Positions 16,683-25,490 are shown, numbered from the stretch's first letter. The stretch: DNA of 55,270 bases from an uncultured Chitinophagaceae bacterium (GCA_937858715.1 CALLZY010000042.1:1-55270), one strand, 5' to 3'. Numbers and translations are program-made. Notes: a model not told the origin generated them from the sequence alone.

Positions 16683-17798
16683 TTATATTATCGTTGACTT
16701 CCTTAATTCAATATTTTCATTATTAACCGGCCCGGAAATTTTACCACACACAAAATCACTGATCAGTTCACCAATCGTTGAAGTGAAGTAAAAATTGACA
16801 GGGTCAATATCTTTTGTTACAAATGAATTCAGCAATGTCCAGTTCACAGCATCACGGACTACCTGCGCCTCATCTTTCATCTCTAAATGGTCAAGCAACA
16901 TGGCAGCCGACAAAATAGAGCCAATAGGATTGGCGATGTCTTTTCCTGCAGCCTGCGGATACGAACCATGTATTGGTTCAAACAGTGCAGAACCTTTGCC
17001 AATAGATGCTGAAGGTAATAAACCGAGAGAGCCGCTTATTACACTGGCTTCATCACTCAGTATATCTCCAAACATGTTCTCTGTGAGAATTACATCAAAC
17101 TGCTTCGGGTTGACAATAATCTGCATAGAAGCATTATCTACAAACATATAATCAACAGCCACATCAGGAAACTGTGGTGCCAGTTCCTGAACCACTTTTC
17201 TCCACAGTCTCGATGTTTCAAGTACATTGGCTTTGTCAACTAATGTCAGTTTCTTTTTTCTTCTTTGCGCATGTTGAAAAGCCAGTTTGGCTATGCGTTC
17301 AATTTCTTCACGGCTGTAAGAACAATCATCAAGGGCATAAGAGCCGTCAGCAGCGGTTTCTTTTTTGCCAAAATAAATACCGCCGGTCAGTTCTCTGTAA
17401 ATAACAAAATCCACACCTTCAATATGTTTGCTCTTTAATGGAGAGAGGTGGAATAATGATGAGTATGTGCTTACCGGCCTTATATTGGCAAATAGCTGTA
17501 ATGATTTACGCAGTTTGAGTAATCCTTGTTCAGGTCTTACTTTGGCTGTAGGGTCGTTGTCGTATTTAGGATGACCAATGGCGCCGAAAAGAATTGCATC
17601 ACTGTTCAGGCAGGTTGTAATTGTTTCATCAGGCAGGGGATTGCCTGTTTTATCAATAGCATCTGCTCCCATCAGGCAATAGCTGTATTCAAATTCATGT
17701 TTAAATGTTTCAGCTACAGCATTCAATACCCGAATGGCCTGTTTGGTAACTTCCGGGCCAATGCCATCACCTTCAATAACTGCAATTTTCTTTTTCAT
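16683..17798 (-). CDS. leuB: 3-isopropylmalate dehydrogenase
   Basis: 371 residues; NAD-dependent oxidative decarboxylase giving 2-oxoisocaproate, the leucine precursor. Marks: IAVIEGDGIGPEVTKQAIRV at the N-terminus, the substrate-binding RELTGGIYFG with its Tyr, the Lys in LVDKANVLETSRLWR, and the metal-binding ENMFGDILSDEASVISGSLG. Last of the leuACDB run, 8 bp after leuD. Behind it comes the 314-bp leader region of ilvE. I see no terminator directly behind leuB other than the attenuator hairpin. Confidence 0.97.
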   Translation of the reverse strand: MKKKIAVIEGDGIGPEVTKQAIRVLNAVAETFKHEFEYSYCLMGADAIDKTGNPLPDETITTCLNSDAILFGAIGHPKYDNDPTAKVRPEQGLLKLRKSLQLFANIRPVSTYSSLFHLSPLKSKHIEGVDFVIYRELTGGIYFGKKETAADGSYALDDCSYSREEIERIAKLAFQHAQRRKKKLTLVDKANVLETSRLWRKVVQELAPQFPDVAVDYMFVDNASMQIIVNPKQFDVILTENMFGDILSDEASVISGSLGLLPSASIGKGSALFEPIHGSYPQAAGKDIANPIGSILSAAMLLDHLEMKDEAQVVRDAVNWTLLNSFVTKDIDPVNFYFTSTIGELISDFVCGKISGPVNNENIELRKSTII

Positions 17799-17806
17799 AT
17801 TAACGA

Positions 17807-18460
17807 TTATCCTCTTTGCGTTTCAAATTTTTCTATATCTTCTTTTATACTTAATAAATAATCAATATCGTCATACCCGTTCAGTAAACAGGTTTTCTTA
17901 TAACTATTGATTTCAAAAAAATCAGATTCTCCTGTTGAATTGATTGTAATTGTTTGTTTCTCCAGGTTAACCGTAAGTGTTTCCTCATTTGAGAGTGAAA
18001 AAATCTTTTGAAGAAAATTTTCACTTACCTGCACGGGGAGTACGCCGTTGTTCAGTGCATTGTTTCTGAAAATGTCCGCAAAAAAACTGGAGACAACCAC
18101 TTTGAAACCATAATCGGCTAATGCCCATGCTGCATGCTCTCTCGAGGAGCCACAACCAAAATTTTTCCCGGCAACAAGAATTTCTCCGGCGTACTGTGAC
18201 TGGTTAAGGGGAAAATCTGCTTTTGGTTTTGATTCATCATCATTCTCATACTTCCAGTCACGGAAAAGATTCTTGCCAAAGCCTTCTTTGGTTGTAGCCT
18301 TTAAGAAGCGGGCAGGTATAATCTGATCAGTATCGATATTCTCGATATTTACCGGGACAAATCTGGATACAAAGCCTCCCTGCCCTCCGAAGGAGGGTTC
18401 TGGATTTCCGCTATTTTGGGAATGCTTAATACTATTCGACAATTTACTCGTACTATTCAT
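17807..18460 (-). CDS. leuD: 3-isopropylmalate dehydratase small subunit
   Basis: 217 residues; with LeuC isomerises 2- to 3-isopropylmalate. Core motifs [14 protein letters not shown] and [18 protein letters not shown] are intact. The N-terminus is longer than in typical LeuD, which opens only a few residues before the [12 protein letters not shown] segment. Here about 33 residues precede it, and the part [11 protein letters not shown] is encoded by a palindromic repeat. The first 15 residues ([15 protein letters not shown]) look unrelated to the family. Starts 24 bp after leuC, and the neighbouring leuC tail carries another repeat copy. Confidence 0.95.
   Translation of the reverse strand: MNSTSKLSNSIKHSQNSGNPEPSFGGQGGFVSRFVPVNIENIDTDQIIPARFLKATTKEGFGKNLFRDWKYENDDESKPKADFPLNQSQYAGEILVAGKNFGCGSSREHAAWALADYGFKVVVSSFFADIFRNNALNNGVLPVQVSENFLQKIFSLSNEETLTVNLEKQTITINSTGESDFFEINSYKKTCLLNGYDDIDYLLSIKEDIEKFETQRG
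18374..18397 (-). repeat. GC-rich palindromic element, type A, in leuD
   Basis: Perfect 15-base palindromic core CCCTCCGAAGGAGGG at 18383-18397. On the minus strand it is CCCTCCTTCGGAGGG, CA, GGGAGGCTT, nearly the same as the copy 100 bp away at 18490. Read in frame as Pro-Ser-Phe-Gly-Gly-Gln-Gly-Gly in the LeuD N-terminal extension. Confidence 0.75.
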
Positions 18461-18484
18461 AAATACTTTCCAAATTTTAGGATT

Positions 18485-19903
18485 CTAAAGCCCTCCTTCG
18501 GAGGGGTTGGGGAGGCTTCTTGGGTCTGTTACAACTCCTGTTATGGCTGCCGCCGCCGCTGTAAGCGGACTGGCCAATAATGTTCTGGCACCGGCACCTT
18601 GCCGTCCTTCAAAGTTTCTGTTGCTGGTGCTGATGCAGTATTTGCCAGCAGGTATCTTGTCTTCATTCATACCCAGACATGCAGAACATCCTGGTTGGCG
18701 GAGCATGAAGCCAGCCTCTTCAAATATTTTATCTATGCCTTCTTTTACAGCCTGTGCCTCCACCTGCTTGCTGCCCGGAACAATCCACACTTCCACATCA
18801 TCAGCTTTTTTCTTTCCTTTTACAAATGCCGCCACCAGCCTCAAATCTTCAATTCTTGAATTGGTACAACTTCCGATAAACACATAATCTATTTTTTGCC
18901 CTTTGATGGCTGATCCCTGCTGCAGTCCCATATATGCCAGCGATTTGCTCAGGCCGGATTTATCACTCTCATTAATTGTTTCTGTTGTAGGAATAGTTTC
19001 TGTGACACCAATTCCCATTCCTGGATTGGTGCCATAGGTAATCATGGGTTCAATATCTTCTGCCTTAAAATGATATTCTTTATCAAAAACTGCATCCTTA
19101 TCGCTATATAATGTTTTCCAATAGGTCAAAGACTTTTCCCAATGTTCCCCTTTAGGGGATAGGGGTTTTCCTTTAATGTATTCAAACGTTGTTTCATCAG
19201 CCGCAATCAGGCCACAGCGGCCACCCATTTCAATACTCATATTGCAAATGGTCATTCTTGCTTCCATACTTAATGAACGGATAGCAGAACCGGCAAACTC
19301 CACTGCATAACCTGTTGCTCCGCTGGCAGTAATTTTTGATAAGATGTACAGAACAATATCTTTTGACACAACACCTTTACTGAGTTCGCCATCAACAGTT
19401 ATACGCATCAGTTTGGGTTTGCTTTGCAGCAAACACTGTGTGGCCATCACCATTTCCACTTCGCTGGTACCAATTCCAAAAGCGATGGAGCCAAAAGCTC
19501 CGTGAGTGGAAGTGTGGCTGTCACCGCAAACTATCGTCATGCCGGGTTGGGTTACTCCGAGTTCAGGGCCTATCACATGCACAATACCCTGAAAGGGATG
19601 TCCAAGACCGAATAATTCAATATTGTGTTCTGTGCAGTTCTTAACCAATGTTTCTACCTGCTTGCGGCTCAGTTCTTCTTTAATAGGCAGGTGCTGGTTC
19701 AGCGTAGGTACATTGTGGTCGGCTGTGGCCACCACCTGCTTTGGCCGGAACACTTTTATGCCACGGTTGTTTAAGCCGGTAAATGCCTGCGGACTTGTTA
19801 CTTCATGAATAAAATGCCTGTCGATGTATAATACAGAAGGGCCATCGTCAATAGTTTTAACGATATGCTTTTCCCATATTTTCTCAAATAATGTTTTTGC
19901 CAT
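18485..19903 (-). CDS. leuC: 3-isopropylmalate dehydratase large subunit
   Basis: 472 residues, aconitase family with a 4Fe-4S cluster. Cluster cysteines are in [13 protein letters not shown] and in [11 protein letters not shown]; other marks are [14 protein letters not shown] and [12 protein letters not shown]. Two palindromic repeats touch this gene. One encodes [10 protein letters not shown] inside the region where other LeuC proteins have a similar G-x-x-x-x-PKG stretch, so it is length-neutral. The other encodes the very C-terminus (LPNPSEGGL) and leads directly into the stop codon. 4 bp separate it from leuA. Confidence 0.97.
   Translation of the reverse strand: MAKTLFEKIWEKHIVKTIDDGPSVLYIDRHFIHEVTSPQAFTGLNNRGIKVFRPKQVVATADHNVPTLNQHLPIKEELSRKQVETLVKNCTEHNIELFGLGHPFQGIVHVIGPELGVTQPGMTIVCGDSHTSTHGAFGSIAFGIGTSEVEMVMATQCLLQSKPKLMRITVDGELSKGVVSKDIVLYILSKITASGATGYAVEFAGSAIRSLSMEARMTICNMSIEMGGRCGLIAADETTFEYIKGKPLSPKGEHWEKSLTYWKTLYSDKDAVFDKEYHFKAEDIEPMITYGTNPGMGIGVTETIPTTETINESDKSGLSKSLAYMGLQQGSAIKGQKIDYVFIGSCTNSRIEDLRLVAAFVKGKKKADDVEVWIVPGSKQVEAQAVKEGIDKIFEEAGFMLRQPGCSACLGMNEDKIPAGKYCISTSNRNFEGRQGAGARTLLASPLTAAAAAITGVVTDPRSLPNPSEGGL
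18490..18518 (+). repeat. GC-rich palindromic element, type A, at the leuC 3' end
   Basis: CCCTCC-TTC-GGAGGG core at 18491-18505, then a short spacer and GGGGAGGCTT. Reads on the plus strand, opposite to leuC. It encodes the last residues of LeuC (Pro-Asn-Pro-Ser-Glu-Gly-Gly-Leu) and ends three bases before the stop codon region (minus CTTTAG). Confidence 0.75.
19146..19165 (+). repeat. GC-rich palindromic element, type B, inside leuC
   Basis: TCCCCT-TT-AGGGGA at 19146-19159, then TAGGGG. It shares TCCCCTTTAGGGGA, then A-GGGG after one variable base, with the copy at 13766-13790 and is on the plus strand against the gene. Translated in frame as Pro-Leu-Ser-Pro-Lys-Gly-Glu. Confidence 0.65.
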
Positions 19904-19907
19904 AATC

Positions 19908-21074
19908 TTATGCTGCTGCTACTTTCCGGTATTCTTTTGCAATAGTTTCAAGGTCGGTGTCTTCTACTTCCTTTTTTATATCCGCCACTTTTAAAAACTC
20001 GTTGTACAACACATCCACATCGTTTCTGTCAAACTGGAAACCCAGTTTCTGAAAACGATAGGCAAGGGCACTGCGGCCACTTCTGGCTGTCAGTACAATT
20101 TTAGAACTGTCTGCACCTACTTCCTCAGGTGCGATGATTTCATAAGTCTGGGCATCTTTCAAAAAGCCATCCTGGTGTATGCCTGATGAGTGGGAGAAGG
20201 CATTGCTGCCTACAATCGCTTTGTTTGGCTGCACCGGCATCCGCATTGTATCAGATACAAGACGGCTTATCGGGTTTAACTGTTCCGATTTGATAGTGGT
20301 GAACAGTCCCAGGTCTTTATGCTGTTTTATTATCATAGCCACTTCTTCCAGCGATGTATTACCAGCCCTTTCGCCCAGGCCATTAATGGTACATTCAATT
20401 TGTCTTGCTCCGGCAATCACACCGGCAATAGAATTGGCAGTTGCCAGGCCCAAATCATTATGACAGTGACAGGAGATTACTGCTTTATCAATATTCGGTA
20501 CGTTATTTACTAAGTAGGCAATTTTCTGGCCGTACTGATAAGGCAGGCAGTAGCCGGTAGTATCCGGAATATTAACTGTGGTGGCTCCTGCTTTTATCAC
20601 TGCTTCAATTACTCTTGCCAGGTAGGCATTATCAGTTCTTCCGGCATCTTCGGCATAGAATTCAACATCGTCTGTAAAGTTCCTGGCCCATCTTACACAT
20701 TGAATGGCTCTTTGGAGAATCTCATCCTGTGTGGAGTTGAACTTGGCCTTAATATGCAAATCGGAAGTGCCAATGCCGGTATGGATTCTTGGTCTTACTG
20801 CATATTTTAGTGCCGCTGCGGCAACCTCAATATCTTTCTGTACAGCACGGCTCAGGCCGCATACAGTAGCATTCTTTATATTCTTTGCTATCTGGCTTAC
20901 CGATTCAAAGTCGCCAGGAGAAGAAATAGGGAAACCCGCTTCAATAATATCAACACCTAAGTCTTCCAGTTGCAAGGCCAGTTCCAGCTTTTCTTTTGTA
21001 TTAAGTTTACAGCCCGGCACCTGCTCGCCGTCGCGGAGGGTGGTATCAAAAATGAAGACTTTTCCGTTTGCCAT
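19908..21074 (-). CDS. leuA: 2-isopropylmalate synthase, short form without regulatory domain
   Basis: 388 residues; Claisen condensation of acetyl-CoA with 2-oxoisovalerate, the committed leucine step. The TIM-barrel marks are [14 protein letters not shown] (9-22), the metal histidines in [15 protein letters not shown], and [13 protein letters not shown]; the linker region [15 protein letters not shown] is present. The protein ends at EYRKVAAA shortly after the linker, so the C-terminal allosteric domain of about 120-130 residues found in long LeuA (about 520 residues) is missing. Leucine feedback on the enzyme is therefore doubtful and control may rest on the RNA leader upstream. First gene of the leu run. 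Confidence 0.95.
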   Translation of the reverse strand: MANGKVFIFDTTLRDGEQVPGCKLNTKEKLELALQLEDLGVDIIEAGFPISSPGDFESVSQIAKNIKNATVCGLSRAVQKDIEVAAAALKYAVRPRIHTGIGTSDLHIKAKFNSTQDEILQRAIQCVRWARNFTDDVEFYAEDAGRTDNAYLARVIEAVIKAGATTVNIPDTTGYCLPYQYGQKIAYLVNNVPNIDKAVISCHCHNDLGLATANSIAGVIAGARQIECTINGLGERAGNTSLEEVAMIIKQHKDLGLFTTIKSEQLNPISRLVSDTMRMPVQPNKAIVGSNAFSHSSGIHQDGFLKDAQTYEIIAPEEVGADSSKIVLTARSGRSALAYRFQKLGFQFDRNDVDVLYNEFLKVADIKKEVEDTDLETIAKEYRKVAAA

Positions 21075-21097
21075 AATTAATTGATAATTTGGGATAT

Positions 21098-21208
21098 AAA
21101 AAAAGCAGGCTGCTTATTTTTGTGCCAGTCCCGGAACATCGTTTAGAAAAACATTGTAGCAGAACGGGCATGCTTGCTTGCTATTAATTCATTCAATAAA
21201 CAACCTGC
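21098..21208 (-). ncRNA. Structured 5' leader of leuA (candidate cis-regulatory RNA)
   Basis: Three nested helices on the minus strand. P1: GCAGGUUGUUUAUU (21208-21195) with AAUAAGCAGCCUGC (21118-21105), 14 pairs, two G.U. P2: UGCCCGUUCUG (21170-21160) with CGGGACUGGCA (21133-21123), 10 pairs, one mismatch, two G.U. P3: ACAAUGUUU with AAACGAUGU (21157-21136), 8 of 9 pairs, loop UUCU. P1 runs into U7 (21104-21098), 24 nt before the leuA ATG. An alternative short hairpin AAGCA-GCC-UGCUU can form from the 3' arm alone and also precedes the U's, so P1 and the short hairpin are mutually exclusive. Which one stops transcription cannot be told from one sequence. Function is inferred. Confidence 0.65.
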
Positions 21209-21333
21209 GTGGCTAAATTAACTTTATAGGTGGGGCCGGTAAAAACAAAATAGGGTGTATTTTACACTTTATAAACCGGGGTTGACCCTCTGAAAGCCTC
21301 TCCTGTATTGTGTTTTGCAAAAACTGAATTACG

Positions 21334-22893
21334 ATGCCTAACCGCTCTGCCGATAACCTGTTTCAGCTTATTAAATCTCTTGAAAAAGGGGAGAAGCGGA
21401 ATTTTAAGCTCTATGTAAAGCGCAACACCGGGACTGATGACCTCAAGATCATCCAGTTGTTTGATGCGCTGGATAAGATGAACGATTACGACGAGCCACT
21501 GCTGCTAAAAAAAGCAAAAGGGGTAACCAAGCAACAGCTTTCCAACCTGAAGGCGCATTTGTACAAACAAATCCTTTCCAGCCTGCGGCTGATAAGTGAG
21601 GAAGACAATATTGACATCCGGCTGCAGGACCTGATGGGGCAGGCCCGCATTCTTTACAACAAAGGGCTTTATATGCAAAGTCTGAAGGTGCTCGAACGGA
21701 TGAAAGACATGGCCCGCACTTACCAGCAGCTTACCTACTGGCAACAGGCTTTGTTCTTCGAGAAAAGAATAGAAACACTCTATATAACCCGCAGTATGCA
21801 GGACAGGGCCGACCTCCTCTCTGCCGAATCGGATATGGTGGGCAACCAGATTGTACTGGTAAATAAGCTCTCCAATCTTTCCCTGCAATTGTATAGCTGG
21901 TACATACAACACGGCCATGCCCGCAACGAGAAAGATGTAAAAAGCATCAGGGCTTTCTTTGATATTAATCTTCCTGCTGAAGCACAGCAGGCTTCTGGTT
22001 TTTACGACAGGCTCTACCTGTATCAGTGCTATGTTTGGTATGCCTTTATACGGCAGGACTTCCTTCAGTTTTACCGGTATTCGCAAAAATGGGTTGATAT
22101 TTTCAACCTGTATCCGGGGCTTATAAAGCAGGAGGCCGCCAACTATATAAAGGGTATGCACAACCTGATGACGGCCCATTTCAACCTGCTGCAGCATGAT
22201 AAGCTGGCCGAAACCATCAGAATATTTGAACACTTTGTAAAGCAAAAGCACCTGCAGGAAAACGAGAACAACCGCCTGCTGGCCTACCAGTATTTATACA
22301 CTGCCCGCATCAATCTCTATTTTTTGCAGGGCAATTTCAGTAAAGGGTTAAGACTGGTTCCCTTCCTGGAAGAGATGCTCAAAAAATATTCTCTCTATCT
22401 TGATTCCCACAGGGTTTTGGTGTTTTATTATAAAATTGCTTCACTTTATTTTGGCAGTGGCAACGATGAAAAAGCAATTGATTACCTTAACAGGATTATT
22501 AACCAGAAAGGCGACCTGCGTACCGATTTGCAATGCTATGCCCGGCTGCTCCACCTGATTGCGCATTACGAATTGGGCAACTTCGACCTGCTCGAGTACC
22601 TTATTAAATCGGTGTACCGCTACATGTCGCGGATGCAGAATATGAGCCGGGTCGAAGAGGAGATGTTTGCCTTTCTGCGCCGTTCTTTCAGGGTGGGGGC
22701 ACATGCCCTGCGGCCCGAGTTCGAAAAGCTGTTGCACAAGCTCAGAAAATACGAAGGCAATCCGTTGGAGGCCCGGGCCTTCGCTTATCTCGATGTTATC
22801 TCCTGGCTCGAAAGCAAAATAAGCGGGGTAAATGTTCAGGACATCATCCGTGAGAAATACCTGCAGGGCGGCCACGGACATAAGCTTGCATAA
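21334..22893 (+). CDS. Unrecognised cytoplasmic protein, alpha-helical repeats
   Basis: 519 residues, no signal peptide or membrane segment. I do not recognise a named family. The sequence is almost entirely helical, rich in Leu, Tyr, Gln and Arg, with repeated helix pairs such as KGLYMQSLKVLERMKDMA, YIKGMHNLMTAHFNLLQHDKLAETIRIF and GNDEKAIDYLNRIINQKGDL, which look like degenerate TPR units from about residue 100 on. The N-terminal 70 residues (FQLIKSLEKGEKRNFKLYVKR) are basic and may be a separate domain. It is read away from leuA, and the 260-bp gap holds the leu leader; a sigma70-like TTGACC/TATTGT pair (21282 on) upstream is weak. Codon use looks like the conserved neighbours, so it is probably a core gene of the lineage. 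Confidence 0.75.
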   Translation: MPNRSADNLFQLIKSLEKGEKRNFKLYVKRNTGTDDLKIIQLFDALDKMNDYDEPLLLKKAKGVTKQQLSNLKAHLYKQILSSLRLISEEDNIDIRLQDLMGQARILYNKGLYMQSLKVLERMKDMARTYQQLTYWQQALFFEKRIETLYITRSMQDRADLLSAESDMVGNQIVLVNKLSNLSLQLYSWYIQHGHARNEKDVKSIRAFFDINLPAEAQQASGFYDRLYLYQCYVWYAFIRQDFLQFYRYSQKWVDIFNLYPGLIKQEAANYIKGMHNLMTAHFNLLQHDKLAETIRIFEHFVKQKHLQENENNRLLAYQYLYTARINLYFLQGNFSKGLRLVPFLEEMLKKYSLYLDSHRVLVFYYKIASLYFGSGNDEKAIDYLNRIINQKGDLRTDLQCYARLLHLIAHYELGNFDLLEYLIKSVYRYMSRMQNMSRVEEEMFAFLRRSFRVGAHALRPEFEKLLHKLRKYEGNPLEARAFAYLDVISWLESKISGVNVQDIIREKYLQGGHGHKLA

Positions 22894-22980
22894 AATAGCG
22901 GGAGGTCAGTGAAAAAATCAAACCTCATTTATCTCTTGCTTTCAAAAGAAAATAATAGATTGTTATATGTTGAATGTAAT

Positions 22981-23187
22981 TATGGCGGCTAACGGTTACA
23001 GCTTGGCGATGTGGCGGAAATAGTATTCCGTCTGCTCGGTACTGCTGATGATTAATGTTTTGCTGCCGAAGTTAAGAACTTAAGTTGAACGGTGAACGTC
23101 GAGCCCGAACTTCTGATTGGATATGCACTACAGCCGATTGTACTTCCGTTCGCCGCCATATAGCCAAACTGCTTGTTGGCGGAAGTA
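22981..23187 (-). repeat. attC-like inverted-repeat region, left edge of AT-rich island
   Basis: The 317-bp gap 22894-23210 holds no gene. TATGGCGGCTAACGG (22981-22995) and CCGTTCGCCGCCATA (23146-23160) pair at 14 of 15 bases; TACTTCC (23141-23147) pairs with GGAAGTA (23181-23187). On the minus strand the order CGCCAAC, CAGTTTGGC ... GCCAAGCTG, CGTTAGCC copies the R''-L''...L'-R' plan of an integron attC site, but the 7-base cores do not match GTTRRRY exactly and no integrase is present. GTTGGCGGAAGTAAA (23175-23189) recurs inverted at 25512-25526 with one change. Confidence 0.45.
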
Positions 23188-23210
23188 AAATTTCATTAAA
23201 TAAACTTTCA

Positions 23211-23828
23211 TTAGTCAAAAACATACCCTAACATTAAACCCCCATGAACTGGACTTATATTTCGTCCTTTGTCATAGATAGAAAAGTCTTTTACAAAAGC
23301 AGATACTCCGAAGAAAGCACCCAAATGTAATTTCCCAATTTGTTTTTGATACCCTAAATTTATAAAAGTTCTTGTATTGCCTTCAAAGGCATCTTTTGAA
23401 GTTTGGTTAATTAGGACAATTGGATTTGTAAATAAGTTTTGTTCAATTGCTAAGTAAGGGCAAGAAAAATTTAAAACTGGTTTTTCTTTCTTTTGCCTTC
23501 TTTTTAATGTGAAATAGTATCTTGCTTCAATTGCTGAATACAAGTGAAAACTGGTTTGATAACGGTTAGATGAACTACCAAATTTTCTCACAGAAGTGCC
23601 TATTCCTATTTTACCCAAAAAAGAAAATGAATTTTTTATACGATGTTCGTAAATACCCGATAATGTTATTGTCTCATATTCAGGGAAAATTGGCTGTGTA
23701 ATATCAATTCGGTAAATGTTTGCTTTAATATAATCTACACTTTTGCTTTTTGCTTCTATATTTTTTGATTGTGCAAATATTAAATGCGGTAGTGTTATTA
23801 TGAGAAGTAATAATTTGAATTTTTTCAT
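23211..23828 (-). CDS. Unrecognised small outer-membrane-like protein
   Basis: 205 residues with a clear signal peptide (MKKFKLLLLIITLPHLIFAQ) and a mature part of alternating hydrophobic strands (SFLGKIGIGTSVRKFG, SAIEARYYFTL, HLGAFFGVSAFVKDF) ending in GGLMLGYVFD. Ending on an aromatic-hydrophobic-acid strand fits an eight-stranded type beta barrel, but I recognise no family. It is AT-rich with Lys/Asn/Ile-heavy codons, unlike the conserved genes on either side. It has its own transcription unit, since a strong terminator separates it from the lipoprotein gene upstream. Both lie between inverted repeats and were probably acquired. Confidence 0.7.
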   Translation of the reverse strand: MKKFKLLLLIITLPHLIFAQSKNIEAKSKSVDYIKANIYRIDITQPIFPEYETITLSGIYEHRIKNSFSFLGKIGIGTSVRKFGSSSNRYQTSFHLYSAIEARYYFTLKRRQKKEKPVLNFSCPYLAIEQNLFTNPIVLINQTSKDAFEGNTRTFINLGYQKQIGKLHLGAFFGVSAFVKDFSIYDKGRNISPVHGGLMLGYVFD

Positions 23829-23840
23829 TTATAATATTAT

Positions 23841-23876
23841 AAAAAAGAGGCACAACATTAATTAATGTTGTGCCTC
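23841..23876 (-). terminator. Rho-independent terminator of the lipoprotein gene
   Basis: A 30-base perfect palindrome at 23847-23876, arms GAGGCACAACATTAA and its complement, followed on the minus strand by T6 (23846-23841). It begins 10 bp after the stop at 23886 and sits in the 57-bp gap before the next gene. Confidence 0.9.
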
Positions 23877-23885
23877 ACTCGGTTA

Positions 23886-25424
23886 TTAAATTCTTACAAT
23901 TCTAATCCCGTGCCAAACACTTCCAACTCTTGCTCTACCAAAGAAACTACCCGACTTCATGTCATAGTTATAATGATATTGGGAAGGGTAGCCGCCAACA
24001 CCACCGCCTTGTGTCCAACTGCCACCAATATTCCAATCAAATGTCCAAGTATTTTGATGTGAATACCCTTCTGGCTTTTCCGCCTTTCCAATTACCCATT
24101 TTAACCTATATTGATTGTCTAATTCATTTACCTTTTTTGTGTAATTCGCATAAGTAGATAGATAGGTCGGATCAATTGAATTAATAAGCTTTGTTTCTAT
24201 CAACTTAAAAGCATTGTTATACACATTGCCTACTACTGAATTAAATTGCTTGTTTACAAACGATGCTACTTCTGCATTGTTTAAGGTGTAACCTAATGCT
24301 GAATAATTAACTTTTAAATTTAAGGTGTGAACAACCCAATTACCAATCTCAAAGTCTGCAAGTCCTTCAAATGTCGGACGTGTAATTGTGCTAAACTGTT
24401 GTGGATGTGGGAAAATGTAATCAGTTTCTAAAGACATATTGTCGCAACCAACAATAATTTCGTCTGCATTGGATGGTCCCCAATAGGTAATCCAAAGGAA
24501 TTTTTTCTCTCTTTGAATTTTAGCTTTAATATCTATTTTGTGAAACCCAAATCCTGCAATCGCAATATCAATTTTCTGGGTTTTAAAAACAAGTCTTCTT
24601 TTTGCCCAGTCGTTAAAAACAATACCTACTTCTTTGTCAAAACTTGCACCAACTGTTGAATTTACGTAATAATCAGGTATTGAACCACCTGGGGCTCCAC
24701 CACCACCAGTTCCACCACCACCTGTCGGATAACCGCCGCCATCGTCAATGTATTGCACTCGAGATGCTAAAATGTCGTTTGAGGCATCATCAGTACGAGT
24801 TATGCCTTGTTGAACTAAGTACTCATCACCTATCAGCAAAGTTTCATTAGGTGTCTTTATGTAACTAGAATCAAAAAAAATATTATTTTTGTTTGATTCA
24901 TAAAAAGAAAGGTAATCTGATAGAGAGGACAAATTTGCCTTGAATAGTCCAATGCGTGTAAACTGATACAATGTATCTGCTACAATAACTTCCATTTCAG
25001 GATTAACTACATTCGCCAAATTATCTACTGGCAACATAAATGATTTCATATCATTAATAAATTCTGTAGAGTCAACTTCTAATGGGTCACTTGAAGTTGC
25101 ATTTGAGGCTGATGAAGCAACAGCAGATGAAGTAGTAACGGATTTGGCTAGGTTATATTCATCAATGTGGACTTTAAAAGTCTTGAAGCCGTTTGTAGTT
25201 CTATTAGCATAGTTAGGGTCTTTTTCGGTATTCTCATAAAAGGATTTGAAGCTTGCTGTTGAGTTAAATTGTAAAACTCCATTTGGAAAATATGCATCTT
25301 TTCTTACTAAGGGGTTTTCAATAACTTCTTGTTTATCTGTATTTCCTAAGTCATTTTTTTTACACGAGAAAAGCGCAAATAGTATGACAGTGACTATTGG
25401 TAATTGTCTTTTAAATAAATTCAT
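23886..25424 (-). CDS. Unrecognised lipoprotein
   Basis: About 512 residues from the ATG at 25424; the frame is open to an upstream ATG at 25472, but MNLFKRQLPIVTVILFALFS followed by Cys is a lipoprotein signal with lipobox LFSC, so I prefer the inner start. A stretch of about 20 Gly-rich residues (GGGYPTGGGGTGGGGAPGG) splits an N-terminal helical/loop part from a C-terminal part with a Trp-rich tail (WTFDWNIGGSWTQGGG). No named family is recognised. Likely surface or periplasm-facing, anchored by the lipid. AT-rich like its neighbour at 23211 and unlike guaC. A run of A's precedes the ATG in place of a Shine-Dalgarno sequence. Confidence 0.75.
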   Translation of the reverse strand: MNLFKRQLPIVTVILFALFSCKKNDLGNTDKQEVIENPLVRKDAYFPNGVLQFNSTASFKSFYENTEKDPNYANRTTNGFKTFKVHIDEYNLAKSVTTSSAVASSASNATSSDPLEVDSTEFINDMKSFMLPVDNLANVVNPEMEVIVADTLYQFTRIGLFKANLSSLSDYLSFYESNKNNIFFDSSYIKTPNETLLIGDEYLVQQGITRTDDASNDILASRVQYIDDGGGYPTGGGGTGGGGAPGGSIPDYYVNSTVGASFDKEVGIVFNDWAKRRLVFKTQKIDIAIAGFGFHKIDIKAKIQREKKFLWITYWGPSNADEIIVGCDNMSLETDYIFPHPQQFSTITRPTFEGLADFEIGNWVVHTLNLKVNYSALGYTLNNAEVASFVNKQFNSVVGNVYNNAFKLIETKLINSIDPTYLSTYANYTKKVNELDNQYRLKWVIGKAEKPEGYSHQNTWTFDWNIGGSWTQGGGVGGYPSQYHYNYDMKSGSFFGRARVGSVWHGIRIVRI

Positions 25425-25490
25425 TTTTTGTTTTTTTTGTAAAGTTATTAAAGTTGTTTTGAATCTTCTCATAGTGGGTGGACAGCCCTT

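Noticed and set aside
21046-21171. ORF in the leuA leader with several Leu codons, overlapping the leuA start
   Set aside because: Leu codons are spread out and the frame does not close before leuA; the RNA fold is the stronger signal.
21098-21260. T-box riboswitch in front of leuA
   Set aside because: No T-box consensus (AGGGTGGNACCGCG type) is present, and the helices do not follow T-box order.
22981-23187. A standard integron attC site
   Set aside because: The core bases are GTTGGCG and GTTAGCC rather than GTTRRRY, the site is long (about 200 bases), and no integrase is in the window. Kept only as attC-like.
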